Shown here in pieces: positions 52,986 to 62,666 of a stretch of DNA of 64,000 nt (position 1 is the stretch's first letter; each line of letters starts with the position of its first letter). The DNA is from Halobellus ruber. Its GTDB lineage: Archaea > Halobacteriota > Halobacteria > Halobacteriales > Haloferacaceae. The DNA lies in NCBI RefSeq assembly GCF_014212355.1, contig NZ_JACKXD010000001.1, forward strand, positions 333,143 to 397,142. Reading direction: 5' to 3'. The position numbers were made by a program, and so were the translations under genes. The notes beneath the pieces were generated by a model that had not been told where the DNA came from, searched no databases, and worked only from the letters and a program-made list of their open reading frames with translations.

Positions 52986-55329
52986 ATGAGCGAAGCTACC
53001 TCACCGGACTCGAAATCCGGCACGACTCTAATGCGCCTCACGGACCTCAGCACCGCCGCTGAGGTCGAGGCGTTCATCGAGGAACAGCAAGACGATCTCG
53101 GCCTGGAGTGGTTCCGGGTCGGTGATCAGAACAACACCGGCACCATCGAGATGGGAGGCACCCCGGAGAAGGCGCTTATTGAGCGCCTGACAAATGTCAC
53201 CGATGCCACCCTCGAGCGGAAGGCCCTCGAGCGGTACGGGGACACCGAGACCGCACGGGAAGCTCTCCCCGACAACCCCCGGGACGCGGCGTCGGAACTC
53301 TTCGGGCTGCCGGCCGGGGGCTACGAGGAAGTCGACAGCGACAGGCTTCGTGAGCTTGCCGAACGGGCTCGCGTCGTCCTCTCGGAAGCCAGCGACGAGG
53401 ATCGGCTCACGATTGATCTCCACGATCAGGGGATCGGACAGCGGCCGGAGGACTTCACGGACACGTTCCTCTCGCTGCACGGTGACAACAAGAATTCAAA
53501 GCCCTACCTCATCGGTCGATTCGGGCAGGGCGGCAGCAACACCTTCCGGTTCGCCGATTATACGATCATCATCTCGCGGTCGTACACGGGCGGTCCCATC
53601 GGCTGGACGATCGTCCGCGAGAACAAAGAACACGAGATGGATGATGGCACGACCACGCGTGCGTACGAGTTCGCTGCGCGGCCGGACGGATCCATCCCGA
53701 CTGTCTCCGCTGACGAGGCTGAGATACTGGCGGACGGAGGCTCCGTCATCCGACTCGTGGACTACTACGCCGACGGATTCACCGGCCGCGGCGATGATAA
53801 ACTCAAGCGGTCGAACGTCTCGGGAGTGATGAAGCACCACCTCTTCGCCTCGGTCTACCCGTTCCGGGTGATCGACTCTCGGTATCAAGATGCCGAGACG
53901 ACAGTAAAGGGTGGTCGACACCTCCTGAACGCATCGAAGTACGTGGACGAGGTCACGGATGTCGACGAACTCGACGGGGACCGAACACAGGGGACAATGG
54001 ACGTGCCAACGAAATACGGCACGCTCGATACGCGGGTGGGTGGTCGACCCCAGCCAAAGCGGCCAGGACGATACCAAACGCGCCGTTGTGAATCGGTTCG
54101 TCGATCCAGCCAACCCCGTCGTGTTCACCCTCAGTGGGCAGGTTCACCACGAGGAGAATAAACGTCTCCTGAGTTCGGCTGACCTCGGCTTCATCAAGGA
54201 TCGAGTCATCGTCGAGGTGAATTTCGACCAACTCGACGCAACGAAACGAGATCACGTGTTCTCAAGCACGCGCGACCGCGCGATGGAGGGTGAAGAGTAC
54301 AAACACGTGCGCCAGGCGCTTGAGGATGCGCTCGATGCCGATCCCGAACTGAACGCGCTGGACGAGTACTACCATCAGAAGGCGCGCGAGGGCGGCGATT
54401 CCGCCGACCAGGCGAACGAGGATCTCGCGGACCTGATGAACACATTCGATATCGAATCCAACGATATCGCGGGGCTGGAAGTTCCCGGAGGGAATGCTGT
54501 CAAAACTGACGGCGGAGAGTCCGGATCGGGTGGCGACGGCGATGGCGGCGGACCGACCGACCCATACGTTCCCGATCCCGTCGATAACCTGAAACCGGAA
54601 CCCACCTGGCTGGAGATCGCGAATCCCGCGGCCGAACGAGGCGGGCCCGTCACCGTTCGGCAGGGCGGGACGTTCCAGCTCCACCTCCGGCTCGATGCGG
54701 AGAACCACTTCGACGAGCGAGATGACGTCCAGTGGATGCCGATCTCGTCGGGCACTGCCGCTCACGCACTCAGTCGGCAGAACCGACGTCGGCTCAAAAA
54801 CGGGCACACCTACGTGGTGTTCAGCGTCGACGAGTCTGTCTCCGTCGGATCTACGGGTAAGATCGAGATCCAGCTGGCCTGGAACGGCGGCAGTGATACG
54901 CTCACTGCGTCAACGGACGTCATCGTCGGCGAGCCCATCGAACAGGACAGCGCTGATAACGTCTCAAGTGGAGCAGTCTCTCCGGAGGTGATCCCCTACG
55001 AGGACAACACCGGCGACAACCCATTCAACTTCGGGGAGGAAAGTGTTGTTAGGTATATTCCCCGCGAGGACGACCGTGACCAGGTCTACGTGGCGCTGTT
55101 CAATGAAAAGATACAGCCCATCCTGGATAACGTCACGCGCAGCGAGAACGTCCTAAACCGATATACTCGGGAATATATGGCCCATCTGGCCTTCGAGGCA
55201 ACGATGGAGCACTATCAGGAGGATGATAGCGAGATCGACGAGGAGGCCCGGAACCGCTACCACAACCGATCGGCGGTGACGCTAATGCAGGCCATCGCAA
55301 AGAACGTCGATCCGAGTACACTCGCCTAA
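52986..55329 (+). pseudogene. GHKL (Hsp90-type) ATPase gene, frameshifted
   Basis: Frame 1 runs from ATG 52,986 to about 54,035, frame 2 from there to 55,329. Removing one G from the run near 54,037-54,041 joins them into one protein of about 780 residues (TKYGTLDTR then WVVDPSQSG). ATP-binding motifs lie in the first part: DLHDQGIGQ and GRFGQGGSNTF. A Gly/Asp-rich linker precedes a C-terminal beta and helical region. GHKL proteins of this size occur in several defence systems. Either a real inactivation or a homopolymer error. Confidence 0.72.
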
Positions 55330-55644
55330 CGCTCGCCCTCTCACCGCGAGCGCAGCAGGATCGAGACACAATTCCCGCGGATTCTTTTGCCACCCGGTGG
55401 CGCGAGCGACCGTGGAACCACAGCAATCACAATAATCTGTAACTGAGTTACAACAGGCTCAGAGGTGGCTCAACCCATCGAAATCACGCGTTTTCGGCGA
55501 AAAATACGGCGAAAAACGACGGCTGTACGACTACTCGTACGAGAGAGTACGATTAATTACGCCCGCTGTATCAGCCTTGTGATTAGAACGACCGTGTGCT
55601 GGGCGTGAGCGGCACGGTCTCTCTTGTGTGCTGTTGTAACTCTG
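55330..55644. promoter_or_regulatory. Intergenic region with repeated palindromes
   Basis: No gene. Two near-identical palindromes of the form TGTAACT-N-GTTACA lie at 55,438-55,452 and 55,635-55,649, the second across the stop codon of the next gene. Between them are CGGCGAAAAA twice (55,495 and 55,507) and GTACGA inverted repeats (55,525-55,553). Could be a partition site, an origin or an operator array. Confidence 0.45.
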
Positions 55645-56457
55645 TTACAGCTCACCTCCGTCTACGTTGGACTCGTACAATTCCTCCCCGCGGTCCTGGA
55701 GCGCCGGTGGAAGATCGTCGAACCGGACCGTGACGGCCGTCTTCGAGCCCGTGTTCCGCTCGCCGCCACCTTTCCGATGGACGAATTCCTTTTCCTCGGC
55801 GAGCTCGGTCGCGATCTGGGATCCGTAGGGTCGAGAGATGTCGATGTGGTGGGTGGCTGCGAGTTCGTGGACATCGTCGCACGCGAACCCACCCTTGCCG
55901 GCTGTCGCCTGCCGGCTCCGCTGTTTGTCCTGGTACGCTTTGTAGATCAACTGGTCGATGAGCAGTCGTTTCACGCGGTCTTTCGTTGTCCCCGAGTTGT
56001 AGGTCGATAGTTCGAGTCGACCCTCGAAGGCGTTGAGCCTGGACTCGAACGTGTTAACCCGAGCGATCATATCCCGATAGATCTCACCGCGTTTCTCCGT
56101 CTGCTCTTGGAGGTCCTCGGCCAGTTCTTTGGCGTCATCGGCAGCCTCTCTGATTGCGGCCACGTCGTCGGCCGCTTCTCTAGCCTTGGTGGCGATATCG
56201 ACTGCCGCTTGCGCGGCATCCTCGGCTTCCTCCGCGGCCGTTTCTGCCTGTGTCGCCGCGTGTTCGGTCGCGTTCTGTGACGCCTCGAGTTGCCCGACCC
56301 GGTCCTCCAACTCGAAGACGCGTTCCTGCAACTGGCTGTTCTCTTCCCGGAGGGTTTCGTTCTCCGCACGCAGCTCCCGAACCTCGGCGACCACTTCCGC
56401 GAGCGTGACTGATGTCTCGCTGTCCCTATCGGCATCCGAGTATCCCTGCGATGACAT
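55645..56457 (-). CDS. Coiled-coil DNA-binding-like protein (270 aa)
   Basis: Residues about 20-60 form a heptad coil (VAEVRELRAENETLREEN), followed by an Ala-rich long helix (60-130). The C-terminal 90 residues look like a winged helix (KDRVKRLLIDQLIYKAYQ, then the basic wing EKEFVHRKGGGERN). Its promoter lies towards attR. Such proteins are frequent next to haloarchaeal plasmid ends; a partition or excision role is possible. Confidence 0.65.
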   Translation of the reverse strand: MSSQGYSDADRDSETSVTLAEVVAEVRELRAENETLREENSQLQERVFELEDRVGQLEASQNATEHAATQAETAAEEAEDAAQAAVDIATKAREAADDVAAIREAADDAKELAEDLQEQTEKRGEIYRDMIARVNTFESRLNAFEGRLELSTYNSGTTKDRVKRLLIDQLIYKAYQDKQRSRQATAGKGGFACDDVHELAATHHIDISRPYGSQIATELAEEKEFVHRKGGGERNTGSKTAVTVRFDDLPPALQDRGEELYESNVDGGEL

Positions 56458-56577
56458 CAGACGATCACCTCAGCACGTCTGCTGGGCCGTTCACCGGGAT
56501 TACACCGGGGTACGCTGTCCTGTCTCCCGGTTACGATAGCGTGTCCACTACGCTGGGAATGAAAACATATTGATAAT

Positions 56578-56594
56578 TGCCCGGGGTGGGCTCC
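56578..56594. repeat. attR: 17-bp repeat within tRNA-Met
   Basis: Identical to 822-838. On the minus strand it is the discriminator base, the 3' acceptor strand and part of the T arm of the tRNA. The tRNA beyond it is complete. Confidence 0.9.
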
Positions 56595-56732
56595 GAACCC
56601 ACGATCTCCGCATGTCCCAGGTTCGAGGCTCGGCGGGCCCCGTGGGGAGCGGCGGAGGCTTCCAAGGCGAACCGCACCGAATCTCGGGAAACCCTATGAG
56701 TGCGGCGCTATGTCCAGCTAAGCCACCCGGGC
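56578..56732 (-). tRNA. tRNA-Met (CAU), elongator, with intron
   Basis: The acceptor stem GCCCGGG (from 56,732) pairs with CCCGGGC (from 56,585). D arm GCTTAGC...; anticodon stem CCGCA/TGCGG with loop CTCATA-A, anticodon CAT. An intron of about 81 nt (56,614-56,694) sits after position 37, the canonical archaeal site. T arm GTGGG-TTCGGAG-CCCAC. The intron is typical of haloarchaeal elongator tRNA-Met. It is the integration target and stays intact. Confidence 0.92.
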
Positions 56733-56816
56733 TCGTCTCCCCGTAATCCGATGACGCTCTTAAACCTTCGCAAGTCCCGCGACGGCGCGGCGTCGGCGTC
56801 GCGCTCGGGGAGTCGT

Positions 56817-57479
56817 TCACCTGTCCTCGTTGACGCCGCCGACCCCGCGCTCGAGATACCAGTCGTACGCCGTCGGTGCCACGAGGAGCACGGCCGCAAG
56901 CGCCGCGGCAACGACGAGCCGTGGATCCGCAACGTCCGCCACAGCCCCGGCGGTGAGCGTCTCCGCGGAGACCCCGACGACGATCCCCGCGAGCACCCAG
57001 GGCACCTCCCCGATCGCGGTCCCGACGAGGAACGCCGGCAGCCGCACGCCGGCCACGCCCGCCGCGACCGACACCACGTCCGAGGGTGCGGGAACCAACC
57101 GGCTGGCGATCACGCTCCGGACCCCGCCGGCCCGGTCGACGAACGCCGCGCCCGCGGCCGCAACGTCGCCGTCGCCGCCGAGGCGTCGGGCGAGGAGGAA
57201 CGGCGGCACGCTCGTGAGCGTCACCAGGGCGAGCGCGATCGGGAACCCCGCAACCCCGAGGCCGTACCCGAGCAGGATCGCCAATAGGGTCGTCGGCCAC
57301 GCCAGGAGCGGCCGCACGACCGCGAACGCGACCGCCGCGGCGAGGAGCCGAACGGGGTCGGCGACCAGCCACGCCGCCCGCGAGAACACGGCCTCCGGGG
57401 ACGTAAGGATCGCCCCCGCGAGAACGACCGCGAGCGCCGCCCCGGCGACGAGCCCCCGTCTGGTCCCGGAGAGTTCCAT
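56817..57479 (-). CDS. TVP38/TMEM64-family (VTT domain) membrane protein
   Basis: 220 residues from ATG 57,479. Five or six helices. The conserved central part (GFPIALALVTLTSVPPFLLARRLGG, then SRLVPAPSDVVSVAAGVAGV) matches the SNARE-associated/VTT domain of DedA relatives, which are linked to membrane lipid handling. High GC, host chromosome. Confidence 0.78.
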   Translation of the reverse strand: MELSGTRRGLVAGAALAVVLAGAILTSPEAVFSRAAWLVADPVRLLAAAVAFAVVRPLLAWPTTLLAILLGYGLGVAGFPIALALVTLTSVPPFLLARRLGGDGDVAAAGAAFVDRAGGVRSVIASRLVPAPSDVVSVAAGVAGVRLPAFLVGTAIGEVPWVLAGIVVGVSAETLTAGAVADVADPRLVVAAALAAVLLVAPTAYDWYLERGVGGVNEDR

Positions 57480-57588
57480 CGCCTCCGGGTCGCCGTCGGC
57501 ACCACATAATAGTAGTGACCACGGGGCGGGCGGAATCCGGGTTGCGTCCCGGCGCAAGGTTTAGTCGCTCCGCCGGCGAGATACGACC

Positions 57589-58143
57589 GTGGCAGGCGAC
57601 GACCCCGACGACCAACCGGACCTCTCGGCGTTCGCGTCCGATTCCGACAGCGACGCGGCCGCCGATTCCGACGCCGCAGGAGCCACGAAGGCCGGGAGCC
57701 ACGACAGCGATGCCGAGGCTGACCGCGATGCCGACATCGACCGCGACGCCGACGCTGCCGACCGTCCCTCGCTCGCCGACCTCGGTCGGGACGAGCGGGT
57801 CGAACTCGGCGTCGACCTCCTCGCACACCTCGAACGCGAGTCGCTGTCGGTTTCCGAGGCCGTCGACCGGATCGAAACCATCACCACGAACCCCGCGCTG
57901 ACGCGGGAGATCCTCGACACTGCGGAACTCCGCGGCGTCATCGAGCGCGAGGCGGGCCGGATCCGGACGCGACGCGGCGGAACGTTCGTCCGGTTCGAGA
58001 CGGGGGTAATCCGCCGGGAGGGCAACTACGAGTGTCGGCGCTGCGGCGCCGGCCTCGGCACAGGCTTTTTTATCCAGTTCGAGGCGGGCGAACTCGGCCC
58101 GTTCGGCCCCGAGTGCGTGCGAAAAGTCCTGGGTCGGACGTAG
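57589..58143 (+). CDS. DUF5830-like haloarchaeal protein
   Basis: GTG start. A long Asp/Ala repeat arm (about 15-58) is followed by a helical domain (RVELGVDLLAHLERESLSVSEA) and a C-terminal zinc ribbon with CRRCGAGLGTGFF and ECVRKVLGR. Host gene; role unknown, probably nucleic-acid-linked. Confidence 0.7.
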   Translation: MAGDDPDDQPDLSAFASDSDSDAAADSDAAGATKAGSHDSDAEADRDADIDRDADAADRPSLADLGRDERVELGVDLLAHLERESLSVSEAVDRIETITTNPALTREILDTAELRGVIEREAGRIRTRRGGTFVRFETGVIRREGNYECRRCGAGLGTGFFIQFEAGELGPFGPECVRKVLGRT

Positions 58144-58209
58144 CTCAGGTCGACGACGGACGCTCGGACTGTCTGTTACCGGGGCGCTCGACGTCCGCCT
58201 GTCGGCCGA

Positions 58210-59457
58210 TCAGCGGCCGCGGCGCAGCTCCTCGATCAGTCGCTCGATCAGCTCACGTTGTGCAACGAGTTCCTCGTTCTGTCGTTCGACGACCTCCCGC
58301 AGCGCCGCGAGCTCCTCGAAGACCTGCTCGTCGGTCGCGGGGGCGGCCGCCTCGAACCCGGAGCCCTCGAACCCCTCGCCCGGTTGGTCGTCCCCCATCC
58401 TCTCGTCCGCCACCGCGCCAGTGCCAGGTCCGGGGCTCCCCGCGTCGCTGCCGTTTTGCGCCGGCGAGTCGGTGACTTCGGTCGACGGAGTCGGTTCGGT
58501 ACCCGCCTCCGATCCACGTGCCCCCGCCTCGGATCGGGTGGATTCCGCGGCTGTCCCCGCGTCGGCGGATTCGGCCGTCCCCCGCGCGATGGTGTCGGCG
58601 TCCGGGTCTGTGGCCTCCGCCCGTGGGTCCGTTCGGTCCGCGACCGCCCCGCTGTCGGGGGACGATCCGGCCTCCGGGCCCCCGTCGTCGGGTGCCCGGG
58701 TGGCGTTCTCCGGGCGGTCCTCCGGCGCCGCGGGATCGGCGAACAGCGGGTCGGGGCCGTCACCGAAGGAGACGTCCTCCTCCTCGCCGGCCTCTGCACT
58801 CTCAGGATCCGATTCCTCGGGTGTGGTCGCGGCTCGCAGCCCCTCTATGGAGTCGACGTCCCAGTAGGACAGCAGCGTCGATTCCAGCGCCGATCGGACC
58901 GCGCGGGCGTCCTCGTTGGGCGTCTTGAACCGCTCCCGCTGGCCGTCGACTGTCAGGACCACGGACGTGTTCACGCTGCCGTCCTCGAACTCCAGGTCGG
59001 TCACGTCGCTGTAGTGGTACGACTCGAACTCCTGGTCCCAGAGTCCCGAGCCGATGTGCCTGACCACGCGCTCGCCCGCGACCACGACCGTCAGCTCCTT
59101 GAACCGGAAGAGCTGCGCGATCGATTCGTCGGCGTCGAGCACGCCGTTTTCCCGGAGTACGCCCCGGACGATCGGCTGGAGCGCGCGATCGAGTCGACTC
59201 GTCGGCAGCGAGATGGTCCGCTCGCCGTCGAGGCCGTAATCCAGAGTCACCTTCGCCTTGCGACGCCCCTCCGAGACCGTGATGCGTTCCGCCCCGTGGG
59301 AGAACTCCTCGACGGACTCGTCGGACAGCAGCCCCTCCGCCCGGTAGAGGAGCGTCCGCGTGGGCGTCACGTACAGTCCGTCCTCGCCCCCCAGGTCGAC
59401 GTGGGCCACGACCCGCTCGTCGCCGAGGTCGGACCGGACGATCTCCGGTTGACTCAT
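58210..59457 (-). CDS. Haloarchaeal protein with PH-like domains and coiled-coil end
   Basis: 415 residues from ATG 59,457. The first 200 residues are beta-rich (VVAHVDLGGEDGLYVTPTRT, VVRHIGSGLWDQEFESYHYS), like bPH domains. A long acidic low-complexity linker follows. The end is a helix (FEELAALREVVERQNEELVA) that could form oligomers. Host gene of unknown function. Confidence 0.65.
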   Translation of the reverse strand: MSQPEIVRSDLGDERVVAHVDLGGEDGLYVTPTRTLLYRAEGLLSDESVEEFSHGAERITVSEGRRKAKVTLDYGLDGERTISLPTSRLDRALQPIVRGVLRENGVLDADESIAQLFRFKELTVVVAGERVVRHIGSGLWDQEFESYHYSDVTDLEFEDGSVNTSVVLTVDGQRERFKTPNEDARAVRSALESTLLSYWDVDSIEGLRAATTPEESDPESAEAGEEEDVSFGDGPDPLFADPAAPEDRPENATRAPDDGGPEAGSSPDSGAVADRTDPRAEATDPDADTIARGTAESADAGTAAESTRSEAGARGSEAGTEPTPSTEVTDSPAQNGSDAGSPGPGTGAVADERMGDDQPGEGFEGSGFEAAAPATDEQVFEELAALREVVERQNEELVAQRELIERLIEELRRGR

Positions 59458-59588
59458 AGGTCGGTTCTCCGTCCGTTCGGTCATAAATCCGTGGGTCGTC
59501 CGTCCGCCCACGGGCCCCGATCCGGTGTGTTTTTATCTGCGGGTGTGCTCGTTTGAATCGGAAGCGCGTGGGTAAACGCCTGTGCCTC

Positions 59589-59663
59589 GGGCGCTTAGCT
59601 CAGCCTGGACAGAGTACTTGGCTTCGGACCAAGCTGTCGCGGGTTCAAATCCTGCAGCGCCCA
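59589..59663 (+). tRNA. tRNA-Arg (UCG)
   Basis: Acceptor GGGCGCT/AGCGCCC, anticodon stem CTTGG/CCAAG with loop CTTCGGA (anticodon TCG), and T arm GCGGG-TTCAAAT-CCTGC. No intron. No second copy of its 3' end was found downstream within the window. Confidence 0.93.
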
Positions 59664-60133
59664 TTATGCGGCATACCGCTTAGGATACACAGGACAGCGC
59701 CGCCTTCCTTTTAAATGAGGTGGGTGTCCTGGCGATCAAGTTCGTTATGTTGCATCACGGGGGTCGCTCCCGTCTGGTGATTCACCAAGAGCTAAAACGG
59801 ATTGTACTGTATTAGTCATTTGGTCGTTGCGCGCGAGCAGGCCCCTCTAATTAGGTGGGGTATCATAGAAGACTTGTCTCGGAGTTTATTTCACGGAACC
59901 ACTATCTGAATCAGTCGTGAGAATCTGCGTGCGTACCGACCTTTTGCTGCGGTCGCCTTCGGCTCGCTGGTAAAAGCTGCATCAAAAGCCTGCGAGCCTC
60001 CCGTCGGTCGGCTCTTGGCCCGCTCGCTCACTGCGTTCGCTCGCGGTCGGTAGTTCACCTGTCTTGAGCAATCCGAGACGATCAGGAGATTGTATGTTAA
60101 CCGTTCTATAGCACCCTGCCCCAAGGGAATTGG
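59664..60133. other. Non-coding stretch after tRNA-Arg
   Basis: 470 bp with no gene I can support. It includes a GC-rich segment near 60,000-60,050 with repeated GCTCGC/GCGAGC units of the kind scattered in haloarchaeal genomes. Confidence 0.45.
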
Positions 60134-60700
60134 CTACCAACCATTGCCGTGCGGTGGATACTGCTCCACGGGCTCGCCCTTTGTTTACAACTTCTGGCTC
60201 TGTGCCGCTTGAGCGCTCCCCATCAATCTCCTTGACGATAGCGTAGAAGCGCCACTCGTCGCCGTAGTCGAACAGGTAGCAGATCCGGTCTCGTTCTTTC
60301 AGATCCAACTGACGGACCATCTGGCTGATCGTCGTCTCTCCAGCGTCGTACCCCCCGCCACCGCGCAACATCCCGCCGGAGGATTGTTCAATCTCGCCGG
60401 GCCGCTTGTACTGGACGTCGCTGTTCCAGTAGTCCTGGTCGGTGCCGAAAAACCACAGGTGGTCTTGATTCACCCCGACCGTACGATTCATACTGTCGGC
60501 TATAGTCACGTGAAGGATTTCGACACCCCGGGGTGTCGAAAATTTTCACGTAGTTATAGCCAACAGTATCAGCACCGTCTGGAACTCGTTGAGTGTGCGA
60601 TCCGCGCCCACGACGATGTCCCGCCAGAGTGAGGTCGGATCGTACTCGTGCTTGACGCGGAACCGGTAGGCCGTCGTGCGTGTGGAGTCCTTCTCTACCG
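60134..60700 (-). pseudogene. pRiA4b ORF-3-like (IS1096 passenger) gene, interrupted
   Basis: Translation upstream of the insertion gives AYRFRVKHEYDPTSLWRD and GADRTLNEFQTVL; downstream gives NRTVGVNQDHLWFFG and the family signature CYLFDYGDEWRFY. An 80-bp palindrome (60,490-60,569) splits the two. Near 60,192 one extra G shifts the frame; on repair the end reads GEPVEQYPPHGN and stops at 60,134. Two independent lesions mean it is dead. Confidence 0.75.
60490..60569. mobile_element. 80-bp palindromic insertion (MITE-like)
   Basis: Two 40-bp arms, nearly complementary, centre at 60,529/60,530 (CCCC/GGGG). Ends read ATACTGT and ACAGTAT. Removal with a TG duplication restores the frame of the host gene (VL then NRTV), so it is a real insertion. 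No coding capacity. Confidence 0.75.
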
Positions 60701-60712
60701 ACGCCAGTGATG

Positions 60713-60870
60713 TTATCGTTCGAGCCAGTAGTGCCAGTCCGATACAGCCTGCTCAGTGGCACCATTAGCGTCAATCGGCTTAACTTGGCTCAATGGCACG
60801 CCGAACTCTCGGCCCTTCCACTCAGTGGTGACGAGAGGGACTCGAACCCGAAGGGGCCTGTTACCGCCAG
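60713..60870 (-). pseudogene. C-terminal fragment of a small haloarchaeal protein
   Basis: The frame ends VPLVTTEWKGREFGVPLS then QKPID-like and SDWHYWLER before a stop at 60,713. This tail looks well preserved, but no N-terminal half follows upstream. Lies just before the broken pRiA4b ORF-3 gene in the same direction. The identity of the full protein is not certain. Confidence 0.45.
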
Positions 60871-60950
60871 CAGCGTCCCGAGCGCCGTTTTCGGCAACTT
60901 CCGGAAACGCCACGCCGTCGCTTATCGGGTTCTCACGTATCTTGGTGGGT

Positions 60951-61410
60951 ATGCGCCATCGAAACCACGCCGGCTCCCCCGGCGAGGAGGCAACGACCGC
61001 AGGCCGTCCACCCCGGCCGGCGGACCGGAATCGGGAACTCGTCGAACGGGCAGATCCGTCCACGGAGGCCTCGTTGCTGCCATCGCTGGACGATGGGCTG
61101 GTGTTGCTCGAACTCGAACAGTCGCGGGGCGCGTCCGTGCTCCAATCACTCGTGTTGGACCATCTCCTCGTTCACGACGACGGACCCGCGTGGTGGATCG
61201 ATGCGAACGGATACGCCACGAGCACCACGCTCGCGAAACTCGCTCCGAGCCGCCGGTTGCTCGACCGAATCCACGTCGCCCGCGGATTCGAGCCGTACCA
61301 GCATCTCGGGATCGACCCGTCCGAGACGCCGCAGGCCGGTCCGGACGACCCGGTCGGTACTGTGGTCGCCGTGTCCGGAGAGCGAACGAGTCGTTCAGCG
61401 AACCCACTCT
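60951..61410 (+). pseudogene. RecA-like protein remnant
   Basis: Residues 45-120 match the element's RecA-like protein (10,275-11,120): SLVLDHLLVHDDGPAWWIDA, LAPSRRLLDRIHVARGFEPY. Homology stops after PYQH; the remaining 30 residues are unrelated, and the PolB remnant begins directly behind. A deletion has fused the two genes. Also lacks Walker A, as does the intact homologue. Confidence 0.75.
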
Positions 61411-62663
61411 AAGAGGCGGCGTGGGCCTCGATCGAGAACGTTCTCACCGCGATCCAGATCTGCGAAGCCCACGACCGCGGGGTTCCGGTCCCCCGGAACT
61501 CTTGGTGACACGAGTTCTTCAAGTCGGCGGGGCGACTCCACGACGCCGACCGTGGTGGATTCGTCTTCGCTCCCGAGGTGGGGCTCCGCGAGGACGTCCA
61601 CGAACTGGACTTTTCGAGCCTGTATCCCAACATCATCCGTACCCCGGACGTGATCCGGTGCGACTGTCACCGTGATCGTGCGGACGTCCCGGGGCTCGGC
61701 TACGCCATCTGCGACGACCGAAGGTATCTCGTGGGCGTCTTGGAACCGATCATCGAAGACCGGGATCGGATCAAAGCGGAGATCCGACGGGAACAGGCGC
61801 GTGAACAGCCCGATCCGGAACGGCTGACGGAACTGAGGGACCGATCGGGGGCGTTGAAGTGGATTCCGGTCGCGTGTTTCGGGTATCAGGGGTTCAGCAA
61901 CGCGACGTTCGGGCGCATCGAGTGCCACGAAGCGATCACCGCGTACGCCCGAGAGAGCCTGCTGAACGCGAAAGCCCGGCTCGAAGCGGGCGGTTGGCGG
62001 GTCCTCCACGGGGTCGTTGATTCGATCCGGGTGTCTCCGGACCCCGCTGTCGACGACGCCGACCGGGAACCGCTCGACGAACTGGCTGAACGGATCACGG
62101 CGGACGTTCGGATCCGCCTCGAACACGAAGCCCACTACGAGTGGGTGGCGTTCGTCCCGCAACGCGAGCGCGACGCCGGGGCGCTCACGAAGTACTTCGG
62201 GAAGGTCTCCGGAGCGGACGAGTTCAAGATCCGCGGCATCGAAGCCCGTCAGCGGTCCACGCCATCGTATATCGAGACCGTCCAACGGGACTGTATCGAG
62301 CGGCTCGGGGAGTCGAGATCGCCCGACGCGGTACTCGACAGACTCGAAGCGTACACGCAGACCACGCGGAACGTAGCGGCGCTCGAGCGGGCCCGTGACC
62401 GGGGACTGGACCTCCATCCGGGACAGGACGTCGAGTACGTCGTCGTCGACGACGACAGGACCTCCCGGGACAGGGTCGCCCTCGCTCACGAAGCACCCGA
62501 GGACTACGATCCGGAGTACTACGAAACACGGCTGGTCCGAGCGATCGAGAGCGCCCTCTCGCCGTTCGGCTGGGACCGCGACCGTCTCCGACGGGAGCTC
62601 GCGGATACCCGCACGGTGGCGCTCACGGCATTCGGGGAGTCTCCGTCGGGCGCCGCTGACCGA
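61411..62663 (+). pseudogene. PolB2 remnant (C-terminal two thirds)
   Basis: Begins at AWASIENVLTAIQICEAHDR, so the exonuclease-like N-terminal part is gone. A TGA replaces an Arg codon after NSW (about 61,507). Motif A FSSLYPNII, motif B IPVACFGYQGFSN and motif C HGVVDSIRV follow. Two in-frame deletions exist relative to the intact copy (after NII, and before EAYTQTT). About two thirds identical to the element polymerase by eye, so it is not a recent duplicate. Confidence 0.82.
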
Positions 62664-62666
62664 TGA

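Larger units (their letters stand above)
822..56594. mobile_element. Integrated plasmid- or virus-like element in tRNA-Met
   Basis: The element is bounded by the perfect 17-bp tRNA-derived repeat and carries a tyrosine integrase at its left end. The intact tRNA is kept at the right end. It encodes its own Orc1-type initiator, PolB2, regulators, restriction and defence systems, and a long membrane-protein operon. GC content is patchy (clearly lower around 5-7.5 kb, 12.5-14.3 kb and 18-36.5 kb), as expected for accumulated cargo. No second integrase of the same type was seen inside, so a single insertion is the simplest reading. Confidence 0.88.

Noticed and set aside
58258-59556. 432-codon open frame on the plus strand
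   Set aside because: Antisense to the minus-strand gene 58,210-59,457; the product is Arg/Gly/Pro-rich without domains.
60825-60866. Sequence resembling the 3' half of a tRNA (GGGTTCGAGTCCC) on the minus strand
   Set aside because: The stem pairs poorly, no acceptor partner exists, and the stretch is explained by the coding fragment ending at 60,713.
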